A DNA stretch of 64,000 nucleotides from Cynocephalus volans. Taxonomy: Eukaryota; Chordata; Mammalia; Dermoptera; Cynocephalidae. Each line of letters starts with the position of its first letter. Position 1 is the stretch's first letter. Made by a program: the position numbers and the translations under genes. This document shows positions 46,814-58,599 of the stretch, in pieces. The notes beneath the pieces were generated by a model. That model saw only the letters and a list, made by a program, of their open reading frames with translations, was not told the origin of the DNA and did not search any database. The stretch is taken from contig NC_084474.1 in assembly GCF_027409185.1 (NCBI RefSeq), positions 24,209,382 through 24,273,381 of the forward strand, read 5' to 3'.

Positions 46814-47169
46814 TGACTATAGTGAGTTGAATGTTGGCCCCCCAAAAGGATCTTGAGATAAGATCACCCCAGATAATCCAGGTGAGCCCTAAATCCAATG
46901 ACAAGTGTCCTGTTAAGAGGCTGAAGAAGACACAGAGACATATGGAATAGAAGGCCTTGTGAAGACAGAGGCAGACAACCACCAAAAGCTGGGGAAAGGT
47001 AAGGAACAGGTTGTGTCCTAGAGTCTTTGAAGAAAATACAGCCCTGCTGACACCTTGATTTTAGACTTCTGGCCTGCAGAACTGTGGAGAGAATAAATCT
47101 CTGTTATTTTAAATCACCCATTTTGTATTAATCTGTTATGGCAGCCCTGAGAAACTAATACAATGACTA
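46814..47169 (+). mobile_element. MLT1A-type MaLR LTR inserted in the hAT fossil
   Basis: GTTGGCCCCCCAAAAGG start, GATCTTGAGATAAGATCACC, CCCTAAATCCAATGACAAGT, and an end GAAACTAATACA match MLT1A-class LTRs. Shared TGACTA at 46814-46819 and 47164-47169 marks the duplication. Confidence 0.85.
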
Positions 47170-47189
47170 GTGAGTTTTAATGCAACTGA

Positions 47190-48375
47190 GTACAAAAGAC
47201 AAAAAGAGGAAAATAAGTATTGGCAAGGATGTGAAGTTGGAACTTTTTATGTTGCTGGGAGAGTATAAAATGGTGCAGCCATTGTGGAAAACAGCATGGC
47301 AGTTCCTCAAAAAGTTAAACATGGAATTACCATATGACCCAGCAAGCCCCTTCTGGGTATATACCCAAAAGAATTGAAAGCAGAGACTCAAACAGATACT
47401 TGTACACCAATGATCACAGCAGTAGCATTCACAATAGCCAAAAGGTAGAAACAACCCAAATGTCCAGAGATGGATTAATGAATAAACAAAATGTGGTGTA
47501 TATATACAATGTAATATTGTTTAGCCTTAAAAAGGAAGGAAATTATGATTCATACTACAGTGTGGATGAACCTTGAAAACATTATGCTATGTGAAATAAG
47601 CCAGACCAAAAAGGACAAATATTATATGATTCCATTTATATGAAGTACCTAGAATCAGCAAATTCATAAAGACAGAGAGTATAATGGTGGTTTCCAGGAA
47701 CTGGGGAGAGGGAGAAATGGGGAGCTATTGTTTAATGGGTACAGAGTTTCTGTCTGGGATGATGAAAAAGTCCTGGAAATGGATAGTGGTGATGATTGAA
47801 CAATATTGTGAATGTACTTAATGCCATGATGATTGTACAACATTGTGAATGTAATTAATGCATATATTTCATGGTTCAGCAGTAGACTTAACATGGTCAA
47901 GATGGTGTATTAGTCTGTTTCTGTCGCTTATAACAAAATACCTGGAACTGGGTGATTTATAAAGAAAACAAAATTTATTGCTTACAGTTTCTGAGGCTGG
48001 GAAGTCCAAAGTCCATCTGGTGGTAGCAACAGTGACCCAGGGGTCTCACATTGCAAGATGGTGGAAGCAGAGAGAGAGAAAGATAGACTCTCTTTTTTAA
48101 AGCCCTCAAAACCACACCCCTGGCCACCATTTTTAATCCATTTACTACTGCACAGTCCTACAATCCAATCATCTCTTCAAGTCTCTGCCTTTCAATTACC
48201 ATAATAGGATTTCTCACCCTCTTAACAGTCACAGTGGGGGCGAAGTTTCTAATACATAAAAGCTGGAGGGCACAATTCAAGCTTCAATGAGGTTTGAGGG
48301 GACATAATTCAATCCACTACAGATGGTAAATTTTGTTATGTGTATTTTACCACAATAAAAAAAGTTGTACTATAA
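47190..48375 (+). mobile_element. L1 ORF2 end and 3' UTR, split by a MaLR LTR
   Basis: 47255-47600 encodes [20 protein letters not shown] and later ORF2 C-terminal phrases, with breaks. The 3' UTR runs to 47905 and resumes at 48322 (TTTTGTTATGTGTATTTTAC, then an A-rich end). Confidence 0.88.
47901..48326 (-). mobile_element. MaLR solo LTR with perfect 5-bp duplication
   Basis: The LTR at 47906-48321 is 416 bp, begins TGTATTAGTCTG and ends CCACTACA on the plus strand (minus-oriented LTR). GATGG duplications lie at 47901-47905 and 48322-48326. It sits inside the L1 3' UTR, so it is younger than that L1. Confidence 0.9.
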
Positions 48376-48399
48376 AATTTTTTTTTAAAAAAATCCATA

Positions 48400-48860
48400 T
48401 ACATTTACATGGCCCACCTTATCTCTTGCACCCCTCCCTTGCTATGTTCCAGTCCTTTTGGCCTACTCTTAGTTCTTAGAATGTGCCAAACAATTTTCAT
48501 ATCCCTGGGCCTTTACTCTTGGCTGAAACTCTCTTGTCACAGATTTTTGAATGGCTGACTTCTTTCCTTTCTTTTATCTCAACTTCAATGTCAACCTCTC
48601 TGTGTCAGTGAGGCCATACTTGCCCCATATCTAAAGTGGGCCCACTCCAACACATTTCCCTTTTTATTTCCTTCATAGCACTTACCATAATCTGTAATTA
48701 TCTTGTTTTTCCACTTGTATACTTTTGTACCCTCACTACAATATAAGTGTGTGAGAGGAAAGACCTTGCCTGTTTTGTTCACCTTTTTATTCCTAGCACC
48801 TAATCCAGTCCCTAGCACTTAACAAATATTTGTTGAATAAATAAATAAATGAATCATAGA
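48400..48860 (+). mobile_element. L2 LINE 3' end
   Basis: TCTCTGTGTCAGTGAGGCC..., CCTAATCCAGTCCCTAGCAC and a TTGTTGAATAAATAAATAAA tail. Confidence 0.75.
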
Positions 48861-48899
48861 TATGTATTTGCTGATTTGGAAAATTTTTCAAGATATTTA

Positions 48900-49007
48900 A
48901 ATTTTTTTTATTTTTTATTTTTTTGGCGGCTGGCCAGTACAAAGATTGAACCCTGGACCTTGGTGTTAGCACCACGCTCAAACCAACTGAGCTTACTGGC
49001 CTGCCCT
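48900..49007 (-). mobile_element. CYN-type SINE monomer
   Basis: TTTTGGCGGCTGGCCAGTAC, then GAACCCTGGACCTTGGTGTT and CCAACTGAGCTTACTGGCC, with a poly-T tail on the plus strand. Confidence 0.85.
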
Positions 49008-51769
49008 TGAAATTAAAATTTTTTAAAGCTAGGTGCAAAAGATATTTGGAAAAATGCCATTTTTGGTTAAATAAAAAGAACATGCACTTATATGATTGTT
49101 TATACATAGAATATATTTGAGAAGTTACAAAAGAGCCTGTTTACAATGCATGCCTCTAGAAAGACAAACTTGGGGTTTGTGGGGAGAGTGATATTTTATT
49201 TTTATTTTATACCATTCTTTACTGTTTGGATTTTTACTATGCATGCATTAATTTTATAATTAAATTTTTAAAAGAATGATTTAAAGTAGTAGATTTTCTC
49301 TGCAGGACACAAAAATAGATTATTTCTAAGATTTGCCCCTTCAGCCCATCACTCATTCACCCTGACTGGCACTATGAAAAGGGTTCAGCATTTTCCAGCA
49401 ATGTGCACATCCCTGGGAGTCTTTGGCCTCTAAGTTGCTGAACTGAGTTCATGCTGCCAGTTGCAAATACAACTAAAACTATTTCAAGAGAAAAGTTTTG
49501 TGGTTTAAATCTAATATAGCAGCTTATTAAAAATAACTAAAAAAATAGTCACTCTTTGATAATATAATTTAGAAAATTTACATTTTATAAATGTACATGC
49601 ATGTGGATTCACAGGCATATAGGATATTATTTTCTTACAAGCTGTCAGGATCTATAGTGTATGCTTACACATGTAAATCTCATTAGTAAATTAATACATT
49701 TGGCCTTTCGTCCTTTTTCGTATTAGTGATTGGTTTGGAGAACCTCCCAGGTCCCCTAGATGTCTGCAGCAGAAATGAGGTTGGAACTGGTGGGAAGTTG
49801 TCTGTAATAACCACATCCTTGTGCTTTCCCTTGCTTGATAGTAGGTGTGTCAAAATAGAGTTAATGCAAGAGAAATGTGAACGACCCTAGTCATATAGAC
49901 TTTTCTATATAAGGTCCTTTTACTTCAAGCAAGATTATTTTTAAACATAATATTGACATTGAGATAATCATAGCATTTATACATCTCGTCAAAGTTAAAG
50001 TTCCAAATCTGTGGAAAAATACACTAAATTGTCAGAAAACAGGGCACTGATCTGAATGAAAGTTGATTCTTAAACACTTGAAGTACATGAACTTTACTGA
50101 GATAATTTTAGTGAAAATTACCTAAATTACTTATGATTTCTGCCTGGATCTAAAATAATGAGTTGGCCATGGTGGCTTTAACCATCAGTGTGAGACACTA
50201 GGGTTTTCCTTTTCTGTTTAAAATTTTAACTTTTCTGTGAAGAGTAAACTTTAAAAATAACTACTTGAACCTTAATACAACAGATTCTGAATGTAATGGA
50301 ATGTTTTCAAATTATTCAGCGTGGTCAATGGGATCTGACAGGAAGTCTGCTAGGGGACATCAGGGAAAGTTTTCTTCTTTATGAAAAAACACACATGGAG
50401 AGAGATGGCTCTTCCTCTGGACATTCTCACCTTGGTGTTTTCAGCTGGGAAAGGACGACTGGCATTGCTGCAGCCTTTTGTTAAATGAGGGGAGTTTCCC
50501 CGAGGTGACGAAGTGGAAAGGAGAAGGAACCAAGCAACTGTAAAGACATCGAATAGTTGCCAAGTTAACTAGAATGAACTAGCCAGGGAGCCACTCCAGC
50601 TTAGGCTTTGTGTTATGTGAAATAATAGGGTTTCTTACAGTTTAAAAATAGTTATTTGGGAATGATTACACAGTCAAGAATGAGGAAGTAATTTTAAAAA
50701 TTTAAAGTAAGGTTATAAGGTTATTTGTACCTCAGTGATAATCTAATATAAATTATGCCCTGAAATTAATATCCCGTTCAATTTTCCAATGAGTTACAAT
50801 AAAGAATTAGCAATTCTTTTCTCAAATTTACCAGTTTCACTTTTAAGGGACAATAAATGTGCTGTTCTTAAAAGTCTCTAAGGTATCTAAAAAATAACGA
50901 TTGACAAGGAATATACTAACTGGAAGGAACAGTTGACTAGAGGGCATAATATTGCAACTACAGCTGTGTAGAACACTAATTTGAATATCCTCAGTGTGTG
51001 TATTTACCCACTTGTTCTTGTGTGTTAGGTGTCTGTGTGTCAGAGACCCCTGTGCCCCAAAAGACAAAGGTCACTTTTCAGGGGTATCATAGTTCTGTGC
51101 GTATGAGCCCTCTCCCAGGAACCTGGAAACTGGTGAGGTTAGTACATGGGAATATGCTCCCCACCCCCTTGTTAACCACACCAGACACAAATACAGATAG
51201 CAAGGTCCCATTAAAAGAAAAGAAAATGAACAACTGTCTTCTGTTTTGCAACAGTCATTGCAGATAAATCTTGTTCTTCAGGTAAACAACATTTCCTTGT
51301 GTGTGTAGGCCTTTACTCTGTCTTGCTGGCTGATGTACCTTATCTACCTATTTTTTGCTGACTCCTGTTCAGCTTGAAAGACCCAGCCTAGCCACAAATC
51401 GTGATAATTCTCTCTTTATGTTAGGTCCTTCATGTTAGAATGTGGCGTTGGACAAGTTACTGACTCTCTAAGTTGGTTCCCTTTACTTCCCTAGTAGAAT
51501 GTTGGGACAACTGAATGAGATAAATTATTAAAACTGAGGACCTGGCAGAAGTCAACTATCATTATGAGCACAATGGTGCATTCAAATCTATGCTGTCCTG
51601 CCTCCTGTTTCCCCCCTTTTTAGGCCATTTGGCACATTGATACACTGATCAATTTTCCTAAAACACCCTTGGTATTAAATTTGCTGCTAACAAGAACAGC
51701 AATAACAATCTTAGTCTGATCGGTTCTGACTCCAGAAACTGGCATGCTTCTGACTTATTCCCTCCTGGG
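49008..51769. other. Gene-free, no recognisable element
   Basis: 2.7 kb without a convincing exon, RNA gene or classed repeat. Short frames (50296-50484, 50998-51267) have no recognisable protein and no splice-flanked core. Unusually repeat-poor for this window. Confidence 0.35.
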
Positions 51770-52285
51770 CAGATTCAAAATGGTATTTATTATTATTTTA
51801 ATTTTCATTTGCCATAAGGTTGACAATACATATGTTTATTTTTGGTTTTTCTTTGAAAAATTTTTTATTTTTTTTAATCATTTTTGTTTTCTCTTCTGTA
51901 AATCACATCCTTTATGGCTTTTGCCCAACTTTTTATTGGAGTATTTGTATTTTTAAAAATCAATTCACGGGATTTCTTTATGCATTCTGGATAGTAATCT
52001 TTTGTCAATTAACAGTTATATGCATTGTAAATAACTTTTCCCAGTCTGTTTTATTTTTCATTACGTTTATGGAGTTTTACGTTCTTCGGAAGTCTGTGCT
52101 TTTCTTTCTGCTTACCAGTAGCTCCCCAACACCCAACACCTCTGCATTTCTACGGAAGATTTTTGGCAACCCTTAAACTCAAATCCTTTTTTTTTTTCCA
52201 TATTCTTTAAAGTGCCTTTCAAGGTCTTCCTTGATTTGAAAATTGGGAATAATATATTATATCATTTTTAGGATTTTGAGGTTTA
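51770..52285 (-). mobile_element. L1 (L1M-type) fragment
   Basis: The reverse of L1 inter/3' sequence: TTATTGGAGTATTTGTATTT, TTTCCCAGTCTGTTTTA and similar T-rich phrases. Confidence 0.6.
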
Positions 52286-52339
52286 AGTGAAATATGTGAA
52301 GTATTCCCCCATGCACTTTCTTTCAAAACAGCATGTTGT

Positions 52340-52840
52340 TCTTGCATGCTTTTTTCCTAGCCTAGAAGGTGAAAGGGTTGGAAAGAATTGGTAGCAAGAT
52401 GAGAAATCAGGCTAGAAGGAGTTTATTGGCACAGGTAGCACCACAGAGGCATAGGTAGCACCACAGAGGCATAGGTACAGAACCTAGCCCGACTTCCCGC
52501 CTGGGGGTTGGGCTTGTATTTCTTCCTGTGGTGAGTTGTGTTGTTCTGATCGGCCATAGCTTATGTTAATGAGGAGTTAAATGAAATATCCAGTGGGAGT
52601 TGAGGCCTTATGTTAAGTAGGTGATTTTTAGGTTTGTGATTATTCGTTCCCTTAGTATGTAAAGTAGGGTTTCAGAGGGGGCCAATGGCATGGAGTTCAG
52701 TTGTAGTTATGAGTTCCTTTGTCTTTTTACTTTATGAGGAAGTCCCATAGGGTTGGAACCGCCATTTTGAATATCTTTGGGTGGCACCATCTTTAGTGGT
52801 CCTTCCTGAACCTACCAGAAAGTTCTTCTCATCCCTCTTT
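52340..52840 (-). mobile_element. ERV LTR-like element
   Basis: LTR-like base composition and complement motifs, with an internal 20-bp tandem duplication (52433-52472). The family is unknown and edges approximate. Confidence 0.4.
52433..52472. repeat. 20-bp tandem duplication
   Basis: AGGTAGCACCACAGAGGCAT occurs twice in direct succession (52433-52452, 52453-52472), both copies identical. Confidence 0.95.
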
Positions 52841-53249
52841 GCCTTCCCTGATCTCTTACAACTGGGTTAGGTACCCATGGCAGACAACCTTGTTGCTGTC
52901 CCAGTAGCCATCCTCAGCCTTCTTTCCTGATAAAGGAACTTGATTTTATTTATGTTATGGACCTAGTGCTAAGGCCAAATCAATTATTTCTATCCATTTG
53001 TCTGCTTCCTCCATTTCCTGTGGTAGATGCTAGGGACTGGCTCACAATTCTAGCCTCCTTTTATTGGTCTTTGTATACTTCAGAAGCTGAAAAGCTAAGT
53101 ATTATATATTTCCAGACTCTCTTGCAGTCAGAATTCTGGATGTGAGTTAGGTCTTGCCTATCAAATGCATTCGTGCAAGACCTGAATTGTAAATCAAGTT
53201 ATGCAGAAAGAGAAGCAGGCCACAAGGAATCCTTTTTGTTAACATGTAT

Positions 53250-53690
53250 TGTATTAGTCAAGGTTCTCCAGAGAAATAGAACCAGTAGGAGCCAATATGT
53301 ATTTAAAGAGATTCATTATAAGGTGTTAACTCACACAATTATGGAGTCTGAGAAATCCCAAGATCTGCCACCTGCAAGCTGGAGATCCAGGAAAGCTGGT
53401 GGAGTATTTCAGAGGCCCAAGAGCCAAAGGTCTGATGGTATAGATTCCAGTCTGAGTCTGAAGGTGAGAACCAGGAGTGTTGAGGGCAGGAGAAAATCAA
53501 TGTCTAAGCTCAGGAAGTCAGGCAGAGGGAGAATTCAACTTTGTTCCTTCATTCTGTCCTATTCAGGCCCTCAACAGATTGGATGATGCCCACCCACACT
53601 GGGGAGGTCATACATCTTCTTTACTTAGTCCACCATTTCAAATGATAATCGCTTCTGGAAACACTTAAAGACACATCCAATGTCTTCATC
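53250..53690 (-). mobile_element. MLT1-type MaLR LTR
   Basis: Begins TGTATTAGTCAAGGTTCTCC, then AGAGAAATAGAACCAGTAGG, the complement of the standard MLT1 3' end. Confidence 0.85.
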
Positions 53691-54025
53691 AGTTTGGGCT
53701 GCTAAACAAAAATACCATAGACTGGATGGCTTAAACAACAGAAGTTTATTTCTCACAGTTCTGGAGGCTGGGAAGTCCAGGTCAAGATACTGGCAGATCT
53801 GGTGGCTGGTGAGGGCCTACTTCCTGGTTTGCAGATGTCTTATTGTATCCTCACATGGGGTGTGTATTGGGGGAAAGAACAAGATCTCTCGTGTCTTTTT
53901 ATAATGTCACAAATCCCATTCATAAGGTCTCTATCTTCATAACCTAATTACCTCTCAAAGGCTCTACCTCCTAATACCATCACACTGGGTGTTAGGATTT
54001 CAATATATGAATTTGGGGGGGACTG
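53691..54025 (-). mobile_element. MaLR-type LTR
   Basis: Complement of a MaLR LTR: TTTGGGCTGCTAAACAAAAA, then TTCTGGAGGCTGGGAAGTCC and TTTCAATATATGAATTTGGG. Same family group as 1700-2025. Confidence 0.8.
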
Positions 54026-54720
54026 TAAGGAAAGTAGGAAAAGTTTAGTCAGGATCTCTCACCTCACATCTGCTACAAATGGGCAAGATTCAGCCCATTC
54101 ACTAGAAACAAGTTATAAAAGTAGTGTAACTGTGCATGTGTGCCCATTTACCGATTCAGCATTGTTGTAATTATGTAATGCTTGGCTTGTGGCCACTGTT
54201 GTGTATTAAAAGTATAAAGGTAATTGCTCTGAACCACTGGTCAGCAGAGCATGGAAGGCACAGCAGAGCATGGAGGGTCAGTGGAGTAGTCAGCAGAGCT
54301 TGTGTCTGAGGATAAAGCATGTCTGTGAAGCTCACGTCTAAGGTATAAAGTATGTCTACGTTGCATAAAACTGCCAGAATCTTTCAATTACCTGACTCAT
54401 GGCCTGCATTGGAAGGGGCAGAAGGATCTGAAATCCAGCCTGACAGGAACATATCCAGTTGATAGCATCCAGAAATAATGTTTAACCAGCTATCTGAATA
54501 TCTTGGCCCAGTCCAGTTAACAGAAAAAATTAGCCATCACATATATGTTGCAAAGGCAGCATGCTCTGGAGTCAGCCACTGTATGAATAGCTTCCCATTT
54601 GACAGGCATAGTCCAGATCATGGCAAAAGTATTAGCTGCCTTGGCAGCCCATTTCCATGGAATGACTTAAGAAATCGTTCCTATAAATACAGCCCAGGTT
54701 AGTTTTATCCCATGATCCTG
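54026..54720 (+). mobile_element. ERV-derived sequence, LTR and possibly internal
   Basis: Starts ACTGTAAGGAAAGTAGG. Two TATA-like ATAAAAGT/GTATAAAGG boxes occur (54116, 54213), followed by a short imperfect CAGCAGAGCATGGA repeat (54241-54275). The rest is unclassified. Confidence 0.4.
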
Positions 54721-55223
54721 TAAGTCACTAATAACCTATAATAAGCCCCTTTCTTTTTAAACTAGCTAGAGCAGTTACCTCACCCAAATCCAGTCTGCTA
54801 TACCTTCATTACACCTGGCAGTGACCTTGTGACTTCGTTCTGGCCAGTGGGAAATAAATAGAAGACCTGGACCCTGATAGCTCTATAAAGCTACCTTGCC
54901 AGTCACAGATTGCCTACCTATATTTTATTTTACATGACAGAGTAAAGTCCAAATTTATTTAAGCCTCTATAGTGGGTCTTTCTTATTAGCAGCTAAATGC
55001 AAATCCTAACTGATAAGCAATGAACAATGCCTGCCATAGTATTAAAAAAATATTTGTGAACCAACTGATGATTGATGAACAAAGGCACTGAAGCATGAAA
55101 TAGCTGTGTGTGTGTATTTACTATAACTTAAAGTGTAAAACAGGAAGTGGTGGAGAATAAGGCAGTGACATAGGTAGGGGTTCATAAGTCAAATGAAGGG
55201 GTTAGACCTCACCCTTAGGTCAT
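54721..55223. other. Gene-free, no recognisable element
   Basis: Nothing that could be supported. Confidence 0.3.
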
Positions 55224-55830
55224 GGGGTGTTGTGAGGTTGCTGGCACAGAGGAATCCAAGACCAGTGTTGGTATTACAGCTCTTTATTAGTTAACAGCTC
55301 TTTTTTGGTGTTACAGCTCTTTTTGGTGTTACAATGCTTTATTGCTTGCAAGCAAGGACAGCACAAGCATCAGGCTAGTGTCTCCCAGAATGAAGGAAAG
55401 GGGCAGCCTTATATAGCCAAAACTTCCCACCCAGGTTCTCATTTAGGCCCTCTTATGCAAATGAGGGATGCAAGTCTGATAATTTGGATTGCTTGGCTAT
55501 GAGACATAGCTATTGGTCAGTTCTGGAGCCAAATTTGTATTTGGCCTTTAGGGCGTTGCAAAACCACTGTTACCTTTCATTAGCACGGGTGCAGGAAGCA
55601 AGCTAGGTTACAGATTAAGCTAGGTTTGCGATTAAGACAGCCAAGCATGGGCTGGCCCCGTGGCGCACTCGGGAGAGTGCAGCGCTTGCTGCTTGGGAGC
55701 ACACCGGTGCTCCCACTTACCGATCACAAAAAAAAAAGACAGCCAAGCATAAAATTTCTAAAACAGTTTCTCCAGCAGAAGGGGGCAGTTTTAACAATCA
55801 GAAAATGCTCAGGATTCCCTGCTTCAGGGG
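55224..55830 (-). mobile_element. ERV1 solo LTR, minus strand, with 4-bp duplication and nested SINE
   Basis: The LTR spans 55228-55826 and starts TGTTGTGAGG (complement of the CCTCACAACA end of the provirus LTRs at 56747 and 59268). It ends at the complement of TGAAGCAGGGAATCCTGAGC. Duplications GGGG lie at 55224-55227 and 55827-55830, the 4-bp size used by gammaretrovirus-like integrases. It is related to, but clearly diverged from, the neighbouring provirus LTRs. Confidence 0.8.
55634..55750 (+). mobile_element. CYN-type SINE, hairpin subfamily, nested in the LTR
   Basis: The short copy 55649-55735 carries GGGAGCACACCGGTGCTCCC (55695-55714), an 8-bp perfect inverted repeat. Perfect 15-bp duplications AAGACAGCCAAGCAT lie at 55634-55648 and 55736-55750. 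The box-B region is deleted. Confidence 0.92.
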
Positions 55831-55974
55831 TACCCCTAAAGGGATTTGAGCCAGTATGTTACAGCTTCAGGTTTGCATGTTTGATAGGTTACTTGGGTGC
55901 AGCCAATACTGAAGGCAGGGAAAGCTTAAGGCTACAGATTATGAAGTCATGATGATGAGTACCTGCGATAATTA

Positions 55975-56640
55975 TTCTTACATATATTTGTGAATGTAAA
56001 CATATCTGTAGTGAAATTCCTTAACATGGAATTGCTGAGTCAGAGTGTAAACACTTAAAATACTGAGAGATGTTGCCAAATTGTATTTAAAAGAGCTTAC
56101 ATTCTAACAGTACAAAAGTCCTCATTTCCTCACCCTCACCAACCATGGGTACTTTTTGTTTGTATCATTGTAATACGTGAAATATGTTATTTCATTGATT
56201 TTTAAATTCTATTTCTTAGTTATAAGTGAGTTGGTGTATCTTTTCACAAAGATATTGGCTGTTTGATTTCTTTCTATGAACTGCTTCTTCATACCATTTA
56301 TGAAATTTTCTACCAAGTTACCAGTCTTTATCTTTTTAAATTCAGAGTTGATTTTAGATAAAGAAAATTTGTACTCTATTGTATGTATTGTGGCTTTTTC
56401 TCTTGGTTTTTTTTTTTTTTTTTTTCTGTCTTTTGACCTTGTTCAAGATTGTTTTCTTTTTTTTTTGCAGCTGGCCAGTAAGGGGATACAAACCTGTGAC
56501 CTTGCTGTTATAAGGCTGCGCTCTAATCAACTGAGCTAACTGGCCAGCCCTCTCCTTTTGTTGTGAATTTATTTTTAATGAAGTCAAAATTACGCATCTT
56601 TCCCTTTATGGCATCTTGCATTTTTTGTGTCATGCTTCAC
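55975..56640 (-). mobile_element. L1/HAL1-type fragment, interrupted by a SINE
   Basis: TTGCCAAATTGTATTTAAAA, CTCACCCTCACCAACCATGG and the later T-rich block are typical of reversed L1M/HAL1 3' sequence. Confidence 0.55.
56455..56552 (-). mobile_element. CYN-type SINE monomer
   Basis: TTTTTGCAGCTGGCCAGTAA, then CTAATCAACTGAGCTAACTG and GCCAGCCC, minus-oriented. Confidence 0.85.
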
Positions 56641-56746
56641 CTTGCCATCTTTAACTCTTCATCTTAATAGAGGTAACCAGCCAGAGGAGACACTCCTGAC
56701 TTGCATTGAGCTTCCGACATGTGCTTTCTCAACTATTGCTTCATTT

Positions 56747-57280
56747 TGTAGTAAGGAACCCTGAGCATTTTCTAGTTGTTAAACCTTTCCCTTTTTTCTA
56801 CTCGAGAACCACTTTAGAGATTTTATGCTTGACTGTCTTGGTGGCAAGCTCTGGCTCCTGCAGCTTAGCTTGCCTGCTTCCTGCACCTGCCTGTATCCAT
56901 GTGCTAATAGGAGACAACAGTGTCACACCACCCAATGGTCTGGATGCAAATTAGGCTCCAGAGCTGACAAATGGACTGTGTCCCATAATCAGCCAATACG
57001 AATTAGCAGGGCTACATCTCTCATTTACATAAAAGGACCTGAATGGGAACTTGGGTGGAAAGTTAGGGCGGGAATTTTGGCTATAAAGACTGCCTCTTTT
57101 CTTTGTTTGGGGAGACACTGGTCTAAGGAGTCTTCACTCCCCAGTGCTCTCCTTGCTTGCAAGCAAGGAGAGCACTGTAACATCAAAAAGAGCTGTAACA
57201 CCAAAATGACCTGTCAACTATTAAAAGATCCATAAAACCAACATTGGTCTTGGATTCCTCTGTGCGACTGCCTCACAACA
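56747..57280 (+). mobile_element. ERV 5' LTR
   Basis: Starts TGTAGTAAGGAACCC and ends GCCTCACAACA. A TATA box, CTATAAAG, is at 57081-57088. An 18-bp inverted repeat CTCTCCTTGCTTGC / GCAAGCAAGGAGAG lies at 57148-57175. Confidence 0.92.
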
Positions 57281-57282
57281 TT

Positions 57283-57300
57283 TGGAGGCCCCAATGAGAT
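57283..57300 (+). other. ERV primer-binding site, tRNA-Gln-like
   Basis: TGGAGGCCCCAATGAGAT begins two bases past the LTR end and matches the complement of the tRNA-Gln 3' end at 15 of 18 positions, from memory of that tRNA. Confidence 0.65.
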
Positions 57301-58599
57301 TTCCCTGGTGCTCGCTCAAAGGAACTAGAAGCCGCAGCTTCAGACAAAGGGCAACACGGTGAGTCTCCCTAGGGGAGTCCATTGAGAAGACTTTCCTTGG
57401 CCCCAAGGTTGATCTCACTGCAGAGCCCAGAGCCTAGGGCTTGAGAAGATGTTCCTTGGCCCCAGGATCCTTTGTCCCCCACCCAAATGCCCAAATGCCA
57501 TCAAATTCTTCAATTGGCTTTGATTGGCACCAGAGTCTTTGTTCGGTCATTCATTCTAGCACTCTGCATCTTAAACCTCCAGAGGTAAGCTTTGATTTGA
57601 GATCTCAAAAACTCGTTTTGCATTTGGGTATCAGAGCTCTGATTTAGGGACTTTGGGGACCTCCAGAAGAGAGGAATTCACCCAATTCATACAGGTAATC
57701 AGAGAGTAAGTCGAATCCTTGGCTTGGCTTCCTAAGACCCAAGAGGCTGTTAAAGGTCTAATCTGAAATTCCTTATAAATGTCACAACAAAGCCAACTCA
57801 AAAAGAGCTTATATGATAAGCCATTACTCTTGCTGCACTTTATGCAAATAATCTAGCCAAAAACTGAACTTATTTTGCAAATAAATTAGTCTTGTCCTAG
57901 ATACTGTTGGTAAATTTGGGAAACTTGAAGAGAGAAAATTATTTTTCAGAAGAAAACTCTAACACACATGTTATTTGATTCTAGTCCTATATTTTTAATC
58001 TGTTTGTAAAGCTTGTATCTTCCAGGCTACAGTTCCACATCAAGATGGTGATAACCCAAGGATTCCAACACAACCTCTCGTAAGAGGAACTGAGTCCCTA
58101 TAAATTACTAGATCAGTCAGTGAGAGATTTTATACCTCCAAAATGTAGGCAGGGATTATGCCCATGGCCAGCAGGAAGAAGTTTCAGAAAAAAGAGACCT
58201 CTAGCCCCCTTCTCCTTAAGAATAAGGAGGGTAAAATCTTTCAGGGGAAAATGAAACAATAAGGCTAGGCAGGCGAACCAAACTGTTAGGTCTCTGAATC
58301 TGACTGAAATAACCAAAGACAGATTCTGTCCATGGAGACGAAAGCCCAAACTTATGCTTGGTGGTGTGCAAAACCAATGACTTTATGTAAAAGCTAATGA
58401 TTATGACCCTAAAAAGTCCCCCTGTAAGAGTGCATGTACGTGTGCGGTAACCACTAATAGTACAACCCATGGGTCACAAGCTTCTAACTATCTCATCGCC
58501 CCTTTTCATGCTTGGTTTACTTGTTTGACAGGGTTGACTCCATGCATAGCTATTCAATATTTCCTTATATCTAATAGGACTGAATTTTGTGTACTTGTC
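57301..58599 (+). mobile_element. ERV internal leader and unassigned relic
   Basis: No recognisable gag or pol domain. Open frames are short and interrupted. It probably fuses the leader to the 3' part of the genome through a large deletion. Confidence 0.55.

Noticed and set aside
52433-52472. CRISPR-like or satellite repeat
   Set aside because: Only two adjacent copies with no spacer, in a mammalian LTR. Simple tandem duplication.
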